Shown in pieces: positions 1-11,924 of a stretch of DNA of 64,000 nucleotides. The stretch is from assembly GCF_907164915.1 (NCBI RefSeq), contig NC_061865.1, positions 55,758,587 through 55,822,586 of the forward strand. The letters are read 5' to 3'. The notes beneath the pieces were generated by a model, which searched no databases, was not told where the DNA came from, and worked only from the letters and a program-made list of their open reading frames with translations. Source of the DNA: Impatiens glandulifera. Its lineage: Eukaryota; Streptophyta; Magnoliopsida; Ericales; Balsaminaceae. Within the stretch, counting starts at the first letter, position 1. Every line of letters begins with the position of its first letter. The position numbers were made by a program, and so were the translations under genes.

Positions 1-725
1 GGAAAGATTCTTGGCACCTTTGGTCTTAGGTTAGGTATGGTGTCAGCTATGACTTGTGGGTCGTGCTGGCTATACTCTGGTTTAAAAAGAAAAAACTAAT
101 ATCAAAGCAATTATTTATACGAAATAAAGTACAAATATACTTCAAATATAATAGATAATGTTTTTTAATTGAATAAATGTAGTAATAGATAAACAATAAC
201 TGAAGATAGATAAATCTAATAATTGAACAAAGACAGTCCAAGTGATGAACAATTGAAGCAACCCTCAATAAGTAGGGAAGAATAGCAAGCCTAATGATCT
301 TTTTATTCATCGGCATGCTTATTTTCATATCTGAAAGATAGAAATAGTAAGTCAATATTTAACATGTTAAATCTGAATAAATATTAGCTAGAACATAATT
401 GAACAGATGTTACATGCTTCAATAGTTTCAAGTTGGTTTATTTATCTGCAAAAAATTATCCATTCATCCATCCTTAATATATTTTGAACTCAATTAATCT
501 GAGTAGTGTGAGCACAAACTAGGTTTGTTCAATTTATACTCTAGACTGTATCATAATATGCCGGTTTTCACTTTATCAAGACTCTATATCTGACAAATCA
601 TATACTTTTTGGGTGGGGTTAGGCAGTTGGGCATCTCACCCCTACTTATTAAACATATTTCATTTTGCATGACAAGTTCTGTACTTTAATTTTGATCTGT
701 CTAGTGCGCCTTCTTTATATGTTAG

Positions 726-1485
726 GTCATTGCTGCAATAGGTGGATTTGTGTATCTTTTAGACAAAGATGGTGGCTTCAGAGATTCATTCAATGATAGT
801 TGGGATAGAATACTATCGAAGCATCCCATACCATTTTACTACTGTATGGGTATGTTTATTCAAACTTGTTTTCAGCTGTATTTTGTCATTCATTTTTCTA
901 TTTTAAAGAATAACTGAAAATCAGAGTAGATGAATATCTCTCGAAATTCTTTTCCTCTGTCTTACAGGATTTCTGCTCTTTCTGGCCCTTCTTGGCTTCA
1001 TTGGACTCATAATACACTGCTCTGCGCTAACTAATGAAGGACGAATGGGTGGCTGCCAAGACTGTTACTTTGGATGGGCTTTAATGGATTGCTCTCCGGT
1101 TTCTATGGAAGCTTGCATTGGGTTGGTTATCATTTTCGGTGTGGTCTTTGCTATTTTAGGCATTGCTTATAGTTTCTTTGCAGCATCTATGGCCATTCAA
1201 AGGGTTTGGCAAAGGCACTACCATATTCTTGCCAAGAGGGAACTCACTAAGGTAAGCAAAATCCAAAATCTGGCAAAATCACTGTCAAATTTTACCATTT
1301 TCTAAAATATTCATGTAATGTTAGATTATAATCCCAATTCTTCTGTGACACAAACTACACATTCATTTTTTCTTTGAAATTGATGTTTTTAGGAGTATGT
1401 AGTAGAGGATTTGCATGGCTCTTACATGCTACCGAAGCTAGACACGGCTAATGAAGAACGATTGAAGAAGCTGAAGCTATTGTAG
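726..1485 (+). CDS. RINGv/MARCH-type membrane protein, C-terminal exons only
   Basis: Three exons, 726-849, 968-1251 and 1393-1485, join in frame through GT-AG introns and end at TAG 1483-1485. The encoded part begins VIAAIGGFVYLLDKDGG, has two hydrophobic membrane segments (FLLFLALLGFIGLII in exon 2, then ACIGLVIIFGVVFAILGIAY), and ends with the tail IQRVWQRHYHILAKRELTK, EYVVEDLHG and KKLKLL. From family knowledge, this membrane pair and the RxWQRHYHxLxKRxLTKEYVVED tail belong to plant RINGv (MARCH-like) E3 ubiquitin ligases of the At1g11020 type. The catalytic RINGv domain would lie on exons left of the window, so an E3 function is inferred from the tail alone. Exon 1 starts right after an AG acceptor, so it is internal. 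I could not place another exon in bases 1-725. It is not related to the duplicated block to its right. Confidence 0.75.
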
Positions 1486-2213
1486 CGAGGAGAAGAGAAG
1501 AGGGATCAAATCGGAAGGTAAGGTTGAAGAAGCTGATGTTGTTTCACATTGTTATTATACAAATATTTGTTGTATTGCAATATACTTGTCAAATCTTCAA
1601 TGGAACATGGGTATATTAAGAGATTGTTTGATATATATAAGGTTATTTGAAAATAATTTGGATTATTTGAAAATAGTCTTGTTTGATGAAATATTTATAG
1701 CTATTTCAGTTAAATGATTAATATATCATTTCTATTTTAATTGATTTGATTAGAATGGGATAAGGGATTATTTATATTAAACCTTTGTACTAAGAACATG
1801 TTAAAGCTAATCATCTAGCTCTGTTTTTGCATCTTTCCATCCTCACAACCCAAAACAATATATGAATTGGTTTAGAAACTAAAATAGATTATGCTAAAAT
1901 AAAATTTGTATATCAAATTAATGATGCAAAAAAATCAAATTTTAAACTATTGATTACTATCCAACAAATTCTTAAGCTAACTGAAAAAAGGAGTACTTTA
2001 TAGGGAAATGGTGGTTTCGTGTAGGCCTGTAAGCAAACCGCCTGGAACAGGACCGAAAACTAGCCGAACAAGTCAACTGACGGTGTGAAATAGTTTGAAT
2101 CGAAGCCTGTCCGACATGTTATTTTCTGAGTTTTGAGTTGATTTTTTGTCTGGTGAATGAGTGAGAATTAGTGCATAGGCTCTTCGACTCCTTTCGTACA
2201 TCGTGTGCAACTA

Positions 2214-2279
2214 CTACCAATCTATTAAATAGTCATATTCAATCAATTTCATGAATGTGACTATTTAATAGATAGGTAG
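2214..2279. repeat. 28-bp hairpin, 10-nt loop
   Basis: The left arm 2214-2241 and right arm 2252-2279 are reverse complements with two mismatches, separated by 10 bases. Arms begin CTACCAATCTATTAAATAG and end CTATTTAATAGATAGGTAG. This may be a small MITE core or an inverted duplication. The arms are too AT-rich and too perfect to argue for a microRNA precursor without expression data. Confidence 0.8.
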
Positions 2280-2757
2280 AGATCCACGAAATCGATTTCG
2301 ACAGAGACTTCGAATCAATATCTTCATGTTGCTTTCGGAAAATGCAAATGCAATAGAAAGTCTTCAAAGTTGTTTATCTTGTTTGAAGTTTACATAGTTT
2401 GATTTCTTTGATATCTTCTAGTTTTAACAAGTTTATCATATTTCATTTTGTATAATTAAAGTTAACATATTTAATTTCTTTATTTTTATGCAAATATTTT
2501 CTGATAATGAAATATGATATGATATTTTCTACATTTAATATTTCATTTTTTTAGTTTAATGTTGTTTATTTAGCTAGATCTTTGTTCAAATTGTTGAAAA
2601 CTTGAAGTTTGTAACTTGGTATGATTTTTTTGTTGACTGGTTGAAGTTGGTAATCAATAATTTAGTATGGTTCCTGAATAGTAGAATTTAGTCACAATGG
2701 TTGATAAACAGTTTTTGACCAAAGATGAGCTCTTTTACTATTCTAAGTTTTTATTTT

Positions 2758-2880
2758 TTAAAATCTACCGAATCGAATAAACCTACCAAACCGATTATCA
2801 AATCGATCAAATCGAACCGATTATCAAATCGATCAAATCGAACCGATTCATAAACCGAAACTGACAGTTTGCGATTTAGA
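2758..2880. repeat. CCGAACCGATTATCAAATCGA low-complexity repeat
   Basis: A 31-bp phrase containing CCGATTATCAAATCGATC is repeated in tandem (about 2791-2850), followed by further AACCGAA words. Similar AACCGA/TCGGTT vocabulary recurs at 22.9-23.2 kb. Such self-similar patches are common in plant intergenic DNA and often lie inside hAT-like non-autonomous elements. No terminal repeats could be placed here. Confidence 0.55.
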
Positions 2881-3258
2881 CCAACCGAATATAAGTGTGT
2901 AAAACAAGATTCAAATTTGGATCTTAAACTAATTAATCTCATTCTTAGAGATCCTAAACTATAATTGGTTATTTGTAAGAAAAAAATCTTTTCTCATTTA
3001 AAATGGTCCATGTAATAAATGAAGAATGACCTTTAAGCACAATATCTTAACCTTTGTTTTCTCATTACTACATTTTATATAATCCATACTAATTAACTAG
3101 TACTTTTTATTTACAACATCAAGAGCTAAAATGTGAAGTTAACTGAGTTATAGTTAACCATTTTGAGAAATCTGCAAATGGATTAAACAATAACCAAAAC
3201 ATTGAATCTTACACAATTAGGATTATAACAAATAAAAAGTAGTACATCACAAATTTCA

Positions 3259-6200
3259 TCATTTGAAAGACACATGCTTTTGGTGATCATGATCAAGCTC
3301 TTTTAGTTCATAACCCTCGCTTACAATAACAAGAACATCACCATCTCTGATTAGCTCAACCTCGTCAATTTCACCTCCATTCTTGTCCAAAACACTACCA
3401 GCCAACAACCCATAAGTCTTCAACCCGAGCTCGAGTAGCTCGGGTAAGCTTTTCGGGAGTAACACCACCTTCTTCCCCCCGTCTACATTCCCTAACTCCG
3501 GGCAACTAATGGTTACTCTAGACGGATACACTTGGCTTCCATAATTCACGTTTGTCTCTTGTCTTGAAGGCTGCGGCTTAAGAAACTCGTTGTCTCCTAC
3601 TTGGTCATCCGACATAAACCTAAACAAAGAACCGTAGAAGTTGTTTGGCTTCCTCTTCGGCCTAGGCTTTCCATCCATAATCGCTGGCACATTCTCCATA
3701 GGTACGGGTATGATCATGTTTGACTCGCTGTTATACCTTCCAATCTGGAAGTGCGCACTTCGCCTTGATCGTGACCCGAGAGAGTCCGACTTGATATTAT
3801 TCTTTAAATCTCGAATTGATTGGAATTGAAGTTTAATCTCTTCGTGTCCTTGTTGGTCGGCTAGTCCCCTTGGAGTCCATCCGTGGTTATCTGGGATTTC
3901 CATGTCGGCTCCTTTGTCCAAAAGGAATTTAACCATTTCAAGATTATCTTCGGAAACCGCAACATGGAGAGCGGTCGTGCCATTCTTGTTGGCAAGCTTG
4001 ATGTTTCCTCCAAGTCGGACGATTTTTTCGAGTAATCCTAGGTCCTTTTGTTCGGCAGCAAAGCATGCATACTGTCCTACGTCTCCGTTTGTCAAGTTTG
4101 CTCCTTTTTTCAATAGGAGTTCAACCATGGCCTCTTTGTTGGCTAATATTGCATCCCATAATGGAACGTTACCTTCTAAATCTGAACAAATTAAGCACAG
4201 TTTAAACAAATATTCATTTATTAAGTCATGTTACTATTGAATCATTGATCATATTATTCTTAATATAAACATAAACAAATATACATGCATGTACCATTTC
4301 ATTTTATACTTTTATATCTCATAATTAAAGTCATATCAAACAATTGAGCTTTTTTGTTGCACAAAATAAAAATTTATCATGTCAAAAATCAAAATCAATC
4401 ATATTTGTTAAAAAAATAACTTAATTTAAAAGTTATATATGATGATCCTAAACAATATTGTTTTAACTAATGTAGTTAAGGGATAGAAGAGTCAACATGA
4501 CTCTCACCCTTATAATTGTACGAAAGGATCCCTATTAAGAGATTTTTTCGAGAGGGACAAAACGGTTAATAATTTTATTATACATAACCGTTTTGCCCAT
4601 CGCCGAGAGAATCCGTAAAAGGGATCTATCTGTTGTGCTAATATTATTGTGATCGATTGGTCATATGCTTACTAAGGGCTTGTTTTTATGATTAATATTT
4701 TACATTTATTTCTTAATAACTTTATTTGCTTAAAGTTATAAAATAAATGAATTATTTGAGTAAGAAGACATTAGAATTAGAATTAAGATTAGGATTAGGA
4801 TTAGGGTATACACATAATAAAATATATATTTTTTACTCAATTATTATTATTATTTTATATTTTTGCAATTCTTTGACTCATGGACAAGGATGTGAACAAT
4901 AATTATTTAAGATAACCCTAAACATGGCAATGTTTATACAATATTATCAAATTATTAATAAATGTTCTAAGAATAAAAAAGTCAAATTTCAAGAAATATT
5001 TGGGGTGATGTGTTGCTGAGAGTATGGAGCATGACTAACAAAACTTCAACACAAATAAAAAAACTCCAATAATTGAGCTATAAAATATAAATTTATTGCG
5101 TTGACTTTACCAAGTCAATGCAAATGGGTGTGATAAGTGGACATCCAAACACGCCATTAGCAGACAAAGGTCACACAATCTTCATTAGTTTATTAACCCC
5201 TGACTTTATTGTATATAAATATAGTATATTATGTATGAATATTAAACACTAAATTATTAATTGCATAATCACTAAACATGTTTGCACATTTTTTTATTCC
5301 TACTAACATGTATGCACATAATTTATGTTAATTTCTCAATAAATTCTTAATTATGAATATGGGTGATGTTTTAATGTACTATTTGAATTTTCTTTTACAT
5401 AATTAAGTATGTGAGGAGTATAATAAAAGATGATACCTCTACTGTTGGGATCAGCTTGAAAGTCTAGCAAATGAAGCACACAATTTTCATACCCATTTGA
5501 TGCTGCAATGTGCTGATTTAATGTAAAGAAAGAAGAAAATAATTAGTAAATTTCTTAAGTAAATTGAAATAAACCAAAGTTTTGAATAAGAAATGCAAAC
5601 CAAAGCTGTTCTTCCATTATTGTCAGCTTCATTAGGATCATGCCCTCTTTTTAGCATCTGTTCTAGTAGGTCAGAATCATTTTTTTGGGCTGCAAAGCAA
5701 AGGGTGTAAGGAAGTTTCATCTGGCCCCCAGCCATCTTCGCCTCAATTTCCAACAAAACCTCGTTCATCATTGGCATGTCCTTACGTCCTTCAAGGTATT
5801 GTCGAAGGTTGTCCATGATTACGGTTTCATCTGAACTGTTGGCTTGTATTAGGGTCTTGTAATCGGTTCGGTTCATTCGCAGAAGCTGACTTAGTCGTTT
5901 GGTTCGAATAGTGTAGACTTGTGGTCTTTCACATAGAACACCGATCTCACCGCAGATTTCGCCCGCATTTGCCTCCCCAACCACCTTAACAAATTAAGTT
6001 CATTTCATTCAAAAAGCCTTTTATGAAACAACCACCAGGTCAATAGTTTGGAAATTAGCTACGGTTTACATATGGCGACGGAATCAATACAAATAGCGAC
6101 GCTTTCCCGTCGCTAATACAAACATTACATCATTTTGTATTAGATAGAGTATATATTATATAAAAATAATAATAAGAGGAAAGGAGGATAAAAGAAAATA

Positions 6201-8072
6201 CTTGCCTTCTCCTCGTGGTCTTTTGTGAATACAATATCCTGCAAATTAATTAACCAAATCAAGTTGTTTTAGAAAAAAAAACTATAAGTAGCGTTGAGAA
6301 TAAAGTTTAATAGATAATTACCACCGAACCCTTGATGAGTATGTAAAAATCAGTAGAAGCTTCGTTCTGTAAGATTACGTCTTCTTCCGGTGGAAAATAC
6401 TCTGGTTTCATATGAGATACCTTCAAAATATTCGCATAAGAGTTAGAGTAAAAATTATACAGGGCAGGAAAACTAAGACAATATAGATTTTGATTACCAT
6501 TTGAAATAGCAAGTCGTTGGAGACCCCACTAAACAAGTAGACATTGTCTATAAGGGAGTAAAAGAGAAAATTTGAGATTCCCGACCTAATAGCTTTAGGG
6601 AGGGAATCAATCGTATCCCTTTGTTCTAACCCTTTCGAGTTGGTCATAAACTTTAGCGACAAGTGCGCGAGCATTTGATCTTGAAGCCGATCTGGAAGTC
6701 GGTTCCTCTTTGCAAAGTTTGAGGCTGCACGAATTGTGTTCCTAAATTCCCTTGTCTTGCTAGTCCCGTGGACAACTAAATTGGTCATGTTTCCGATCAA
6801 GTACGATATCAAACCAAGGTTGAAGAGCATGTAGAAAATGTTGAAAATCATTTCTCCAATGTTCACAGCATGTAAGTCACCGTATCCTACAGTTGTAAGG
6901 GTGGTGATGGACCAATAAATGGACGTCACATAGCGAATCCATATGCTCTGATGTTTAAAATCACCCATGGCCGCACCAATCCAAGTTTTTAACGGATCAG
7001 GATACCGAGCCGCGAGTAAATAATTAAAACAGGCCGCACAATGAACCGCGAAAATGGTAACCTATTTGAAATGATCGATGCAATAATTATTATAGTTCAA
7101 ACCAAATTCAAGAACACGTAAAGACGACTAATATTTGTGTAAATACTTACAAAACAAAGCTTTGTGCACCTAACCCAATAATAGTTGAAATGCCGGTTTT
7201 TCTCCCAACTGATTAGAAATGAATGAAAAGATTATAATAATTCCAATAAAACACTTAATTTTTGTTTAAAGAAGCCAATAACGATGAAAATTAACGACGA
7301 TTTTATTATCGCCTTTATCTTACATTATAACAATAGCGACGGACACACTGCCGCTAAACATACGACGGTTGATGTAAACCGTCGGTAATGTTTAAAAGGT
7401 AAATATTTAGTGTTTTTTTAGAGAAGAGTTAACCTGGCAAACATGGCGCTGACTCTTCGAAGACGCCATAAACGGAGCATATTAAAGACACCGTAAGATT
7501 GAACAGATCGAGGGGTTATCTTCCTCATGAGTTCAGCAGGAATGGTGGAGATGATATCAAGTGCAAGCCATGATCTAGTGTATCTCCAAGCGATTCTCCC
7601 ACGATCATCAACGAATAGATACGATGTTCGATCCAGATAGGCCACAAAGAAAGTAAGAACAATATCAATTGCGAAGAACCCATTTACAACGTTGTCAGCA
7701 ATCGTCAAAGGCCCATGAGTTTTTTCCATGAAACCGAATTCAAAAGGCGAGACCCAAGCAGAGTAAAGTACTAAAATTACTAAGAATGTCCTCCATACCC
7801 TGTCAAAACGACCAATTTATGATGAAAACAATGATGAAAAAAATCCAGGAAAAGAGAATCGAGAACCTGTAACGATGGTCATAAGGAGAGATGATGAAAG
7901 GTCGAAGCTTGACGGTGCGGTTGCTTCTTGCACCAAGAGAAGGTAAGATTCCGGTGGAGAATGAGAAATGACTTCCATCTCTTGACATTCGTTCCATCTC
8001 CTCCGCCGTACCACACATTGATACATTAAACAACCCTCCACCGCTGTCGGCGACTCTGTTATTGCTGGGCAT
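3259..8072 (-). CDS. AKT1-like: AKT1-like inward-rectifying Shaker K+ channel, complete
   Basis: Nine exons on the minus strand: 8072-7867, 7799-7434, 7208-7151, 7061-6498, 6420-6322, 6238-6206, 5984-5601, 5512-5437 and 4181-3259. Together they give 903 codons (902 aa) with phases matching at every junction; plant AKT1 is about 860 aa. Visible domains are an N-terminus with [16 protein letters not shown] (about 38-53), S1-S6 with S4 [13 protein letters not shown] (near 177-189), the selectivity filter TTVGYGD (about 266-272), a C-linker with [20 protein letters not shown], a cyclic-nucleotide-binding-like domain (about 385-500), some five ankyrin repeats (about 535-720) and a C-terminal KHA domain. 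In this family the channel is a plasma-membrane tetramer taking up K+; Arabidopsis AKT1 is activated by CBL1/9-CIPK23 and pairs with KC1. Whether this is AKT1, AKT5 or SPIK/AKT6 cannot be settled by eye. No internal stop or frameshift was seen. Intron 6 has a GC donor. Confidence 0.92.
4526..4645. repeat. Imperfect inverted repeat in the last AKT1-like intron
   Basis: Inside the 1255-bp intron 4182-5436, arms of about 45 bp pair imperfectly around an AT-rich loop. The innermost part is strongest: CAAAACGGTTA near 4558-4568 against TAACCGTTTTG near 4585-4595, extending outward through GAGAGGG/GCCCATCG to GGATCCC/GGGATC. This fits a small MITE. The rest of the intron holds only AT-rich sequence. 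Confidence 0.5.
6055..6120. repeat. TAGCGACGG-type inverted motif in AKT1-like intron 6
   Basis: Intron 6 (5985-6205) contains GGCGACGGAATC, AATAGCGACG and CCCGTCGCTAATAC in mirrored orientation. This vocabulary is familiar from CACTA-like and related plant transposon subtermini. The same motif cluster, starting from the shared phrase GTTTACATATGGCGACGGA, sits in the same intron of the truncated paralogue at 33120-33175, so the insertion predates the duplication. Confidence 0.5.
6200..6206 (-). other. GC-AG intron donor after exon 6 of the AKT1-like gene
   Basis: Exon 6 ends GAG AAG and the intron begins GCAAGT (minus strand, 6205 downward) rather than GT. AAG|GCAAGT is the consensus of the rare GC-AG intron class. 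The paralogue has the same arrangement, AAG|GCAAGA at 33264/33263, which makes an assembly error unlikely. Confidence 0.8.
7316..7395. repeat. TAGCGACGG / CCGTCGG motif cluster in AKT1-like intron 2
   Basis: Intron 2 (7209-7433) holds CAATAGCGACGGACAC, CTGCCGCTAAAC, ACGACGGTTGATG and AAACCGTCGG in mirrored orientation. The truncated paralogue carries related words (CAATAGCGACG, TACCGTCGCTA, GTAAACCGTCGC) in the same intron at about 34335-34480. It is probably a degraded MITE carried along in the duplication. Confidence 0.5.
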
Positions 8073-8139
8073 GATTGAAACTTGAAAGATCTCCTGTTTT
8101 TGTTTAGAGTCTAGACCGAGATGGGGGCATTCTGCCTTC

Positions 8140-8160
8140 CTCTCTCTTTATATATATATT
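8140..8160 (-). promoter_or_regulatory. Candidate TATA box of the AKT1-like gene
   Basis: Upstream of the ATG at 8072, the minus strand reads ATATATATATAAAGAGAGAGG, a TATA-like run followed by a CT/GA-rich stretch, leaving a plausible 5' UTR of some 50-70 bases. This is assigned from composition and position only. Confidence 0.4.
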
Positions 8161-8213
8161 TGGTGTAGTCAATTAATTAGATCTCAACCATTTAGGATAG
8201 TTAATGGGTGTTA

Positions 8214-9065
8214 CATATTTTATTTTGGATGACTATTAATAAGTTAATGTTAGTTACCTATTTTATTTAGCCGAAATAACAACGTGTCAATAGTAATTTG
8301 GGATCTCTTGTTTCGAACTTTTACAATTTAGTACTCTTTATCGGGGCAATTGCAATTTGGTACTTATTTTTTTTAACCTCAAAATTTGAAGTTTTACAAT
8401 GTCAGGTTCGTATAAAATGAAGTTTTACCCTAATGGATATCGACGACCGTAAATAAAATGTATTACGTGACCTTTATAATTAAAAAAAATTAATATTGAC
8501 ACGCAATTCTAAATGTCCTAAACCCGACTCAACTTCATTTTATCGCGAGGTGAAGAGGAGGAGAGTCAGACTAGGGTGAGGGTAATTGAGCGTCGCGAGG
8601 TGAAGGGTAGGGAGTCAAACTAGGGTGAAAGGGAGGGAGTCGGGGATGAAGTTTAATTTGGGTTGGAATGGATGTAGGTTTTTTTTAATGAATTGAAATT
8701 TATTAACAAAATTAAAAATACGCGGCATTTAAAATTACGTGTCACTCTTAATATTTTTGATTATAAATGACACGTAATACATTTTTTGACGAAGTTCATG
8801 TCCGTTAGGGTAAAACCCTATTTTGTACAAACTTAACAACACATACCCTAAATTGCGAGGTTCAAAAGAAAAAGTTCTAAATTGCAACTGACCCAATAAA
8901 AAATTCTAAATTGTGAGGTTCGAAAGAAGATGTCTAAAATTATAATTGGCACCAATAAGTAGCCCTAAATTGTAAGGTTCTAAAGAAGAGTTTCCAAATT
9001 ACGATTGACCCAATAAGGAGCCCCAATTTTGTTATTTTTGCATATTTTATTTTGGACGACTATTA
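8214..9065. mobile_element. Fold-back element with long inverted arms, flanked by 25-bp direct repeats
   Basis: Left (about 8300-8530) and right (about 8700-8940) arms are long imperfect inverted repeats. Both contain TTCGAAC, GCAATTTGG/CAATTTAG words, GTTTTACCCTAA(T/C)GGA and GTATTACGTG(A/T)C. The right end adds tandem copies of a unit of about 60 bp containing ACCCAATAA and AAATTGTGAGGTTC. The whole insert (8239-9040) lies between 25-bp direct repeats, 8214-8238 and 9041-9065, that differ at one base (CATATTTTATTTTGG...). No transposase is encoded. The long inverted arms suggest a non-autonomous fold-back or MULE-like element, but 25 bp is far longer than a normal target-site duplication. 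Confidence 0.6.
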
Positions 9066-11156
9066 TTATGTTGCTTGTGTCATTTCTTCGTAATTATGTT
9101 AATCGTTATTCTGGAGGATTTACAAGCTCAATAACTTATTGAACAAATGCATATTTTATATTATTTTTAATGTTTTGTGTTATTATTTTATCGTTTAAAT
9201 AAACGATTCTTATAATTTTCTTATATAGTATTTAAAAAAAATGCATAAAGAAATTGCCTACACCTCGATCTCTAATTAAAAACATGAAATTACTTATAAT
9301 TTCATTTGAGTTATTTGTTTTAGCTAGTTGAATACTTGTTATCTCTTAGTAATGTTTGTTTATTTTTATTTTTTATCTTCTCATGTAATTGATTTATTTT
9401 TGTTTATATTAAATGTTCATTAGTTTAGTACCATTTTTTTTTGTGAAAGACGCGTAGTGTCAATTAAATAAAAAGCCACGAAAAGACAAAAGAGTTACCT
9501 GAGTTCAAAGGAAAATCGGAGTAAAACAAACTAAACGAAGAACAATTAAAAAACGATAAGAGTTAAGTCCCATTATTTTATATGTAGTGTTTAGAGTTTT
9601 ATATTGAAACTTTATCTTCTCATGACTAAAATAGTTGAGAGTTTGAAAAACCAATTTTTTAACATTTATTTATATGGAATTAAAGGCAGCCTATCAATCC
9701 GGATCAGACCCACGCGTAGAACATAAACTTGACTCTTCAAATCTATTTTCAAGGTATTATTTGTGATAAGATTTTATTTATATAAGGGTTAATATCTCCC
9801 CAAACCCCTTCTCATTTCTATCTAAATTTTATAGAATATAGTTCAAAATAATAATAATAATTTTATTATTAATGTAATATAATATAAATGAGAGTCGTTT
9901 AAATTTATCGATAAAAACATAACAAAACTGTGTAATTTAAAGTGTCACCAAACAAACTCAAAACACAACCAAATTTGAGAAACAATAATGATATTATGAT
10001 AACATAAAATAAAATATTTAAAAAAAACAAATTTTTTTTTTAAAAATTATCTCCTCAAAATAATGATTAGTCTCATTAATAAATATTAAATACTAAAAAT
10101 AAAAGTAAAAGAAAACCAATACAACATTAAGAAATTGATACTCAAGATTTCCAATGAGCAATGACAATCTGAAATCATTTCCCTTAACAACTCATCACTT
10201 GGCAATAAAAAAATGGGAAGGATATAGTCTTTCTAAAAGATCATCAAAGAGATTTACTTTGTAAACAACAGAGGACTGCAATGTGCAATTACAAACCTAT
10301 AATCATGAAAACATATATGAAGTATCTTCCTCTGGATGTCTTTTGTTACCAAATATATCATCGATTTTTTTCGAGTCAAACAATCCTACAATTGGCGATC
10401 AATATTGGGATTCATTTATATAATATTGTCAAGCACATAGATTTCATACAAATCAAACCAAGTTTTTCAGAAACCAATAAAAAAGACATTCAAGATCATG
10501 GCATTTAGGATGAGTCAATGGTTAAAACTTTCAACTCAAATTAAATTTATCTAACACATTTATAAAAGTTAAATAATATATTAAAAAATGATAATCATTT
10601 AAACCCAGAGAAATAAAATATGACATTAGAAAAATTAAAATTAATGAAAAATAATTAAGGTTCAAAAAATGATAATGAGTTCTTCAACCGACTCCACAAG
10701 CTCTCCATAACGAATATGAGTTAGTGCCATAACAATGATGTTATAAATTATATGCATTAGTCGAATATTGAAAATTCGATGATTCATTTTCAGTTAAATA
10801 CTTTACCAAAAGTTTAATAGTTCACCAAAAATAATAATCAGATTAGAAGTAACTCAACTATTCAATCTCATCATATATGCTAACACGATTCAAACCTCCC
10901 AACAACTCCAAGAGACTCAGTCATCACCAACTAAATTATAATCATGCTTCAAAAAAGACTCCAGATACATATTACTCCACGACAAAATAAGGTGAGACGC
11001 TAATTTAACATACATAAAACACATTCAACTAATCATAATACAACATTTATCTTGTCCAATATCAAATATGTTAGTAGTATGCATTTAGTAATCTGTTATA
11101 GTATAATGATTTATTTTTCAAATTCTTTTTGCTACAGCTAAGTTTTTATTTTCAAT
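9066..11156. other. Intergenic, AT-rich, no gene seen
   Basis: Low-complexity AT-rich sequence. The part near 10680-10830 (ACTCCACAAGCTCT..., GATGTTATAAATTATATGCAT) resembles 17790-17880 and 35460-35580, so it is an older copy of spacer sequence shared across the duplicated block. A short open frame at 10281-10508 has no recognisable similarity or composition of a gene. Confidence 0.5.
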
Positions 11157-11924
11157 CATAGTTTTGAAACTCGGTCCGGCCCCGGCAAAGCCAGTGAACC
11201 GGTCGTCAAACCGTGTTGGGTTGATGAAAAAATTAGAAGTGCAATCAACCTAGTTAAATCCGGCCAACCCTCGGTTGGACCGGAAATCCGACAGCCTGGA
11301 TTAACCAAGCGAGTTTATCCTATTTTTTATTAAAAAAATCACTTATTTTCTTTTTCACTTATCACTCTCTTAGTTTTCCTTTCCCCGTTTTTTGGTTGCC
11401 ATTAAGCTTACATATTTATAGTTCCATGTGGGTAGATTACCAATTTCTAGTTCTAGACACTAAGAATGACATACTTTTTTATTCACCTCAATCTCCACCT
11501 CCTACCTAAACCATCTGATTCCGCTTTCTTCATACTAAAAAATGATTTAAGATGACATTGTAAGTCATAACTTAAACCTAGTTTCTTCTCCCGATAAAAA
11601 CATAGTTATCAAAAAATCGGAGGTTGTAGTTTGATTTGAATAATTAGTAGTTGATATTTATTTTAATTGTGTTAATCTATGGTTTAAGAGTTTGTGTTTA
11701 TTTTAATTGTGTTGTCCCTAAAAGAGACAATGAACAAATTGTAATTGCGAAACAATATTTTGAATTTTGATATCTACTTTAACTATTATTGTATAAACAA
11801 TTTGATAAATTTTTGTTATTTTTATATTATTTTATTATTATATGAAACACACTGATTGAACAAACTGATCTAATGAACCAGTCCCTTCACCAAGTTAATG
11901 ACCGGACCGGGTTTCACAACTATG
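11157..11924. mobile_element. hAT-like non-autonomous element, 768 bp
   Basis: Imperfect terminal inverted repeats: the left end starts CATAGTTTTGAAACTCGGTC and the right end, read inward on the other strand, starts CATAGTTGTGAAACCCGGTC, continuing to about 25 bp. The flanks are TTTTCAAT (11149-11156) and TTTTTAAT (11925-11932), an 8-bp target duplication with one mismatch, which is the hAT length. The interior has no transposase frame. Superfamily assignment is an inference from the TSD length. Confidence 0.6.

Larger units (their letters stand above)
1486..3258. other. Intergenic: 3' flank of the RINGv-like gene, hairpin, CCGAA-rich stretch
   Basis: No gene is seen. The stretch runs from the stop codon of the RINGv-like gene to the convergent 3' end of the AKT1-like gene. 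It contains a GC-richer patch near 2025-2110 with AAACCG and ACCG words, possibly a remnant of the self-similar hAT-like repeats seen elsewhere in the window. It also holds a strong hairpin at 2214-2279 and a CCGAACCGA-type low-complexity patch at 2758-2880, each listed separately. Confidence 0.6.

Noticed and set aside
1..355. Minus-strand open frame at 47-355 and a possible upstream exon of the RINGv-like gene at 1-40
   Set aside because: The open frame is AT-driven low complexity, and bases 1-40 do not give the expected upstream membrane segment in any frame that joins exon 726-849.
3641..4240. Open frames on the plus strand across the last AKT exon
   Set aside because: Antisense shadows of the ankyrin/KHA exon, which has clear family resemblance on the minus strand.
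4771..4806. Telomere-like GATTAGGATTAGGATTAGGG
   Set aside because: Only a few degenerate units within AT-rich intron sequence; too short to suggest an interstitial telomere.
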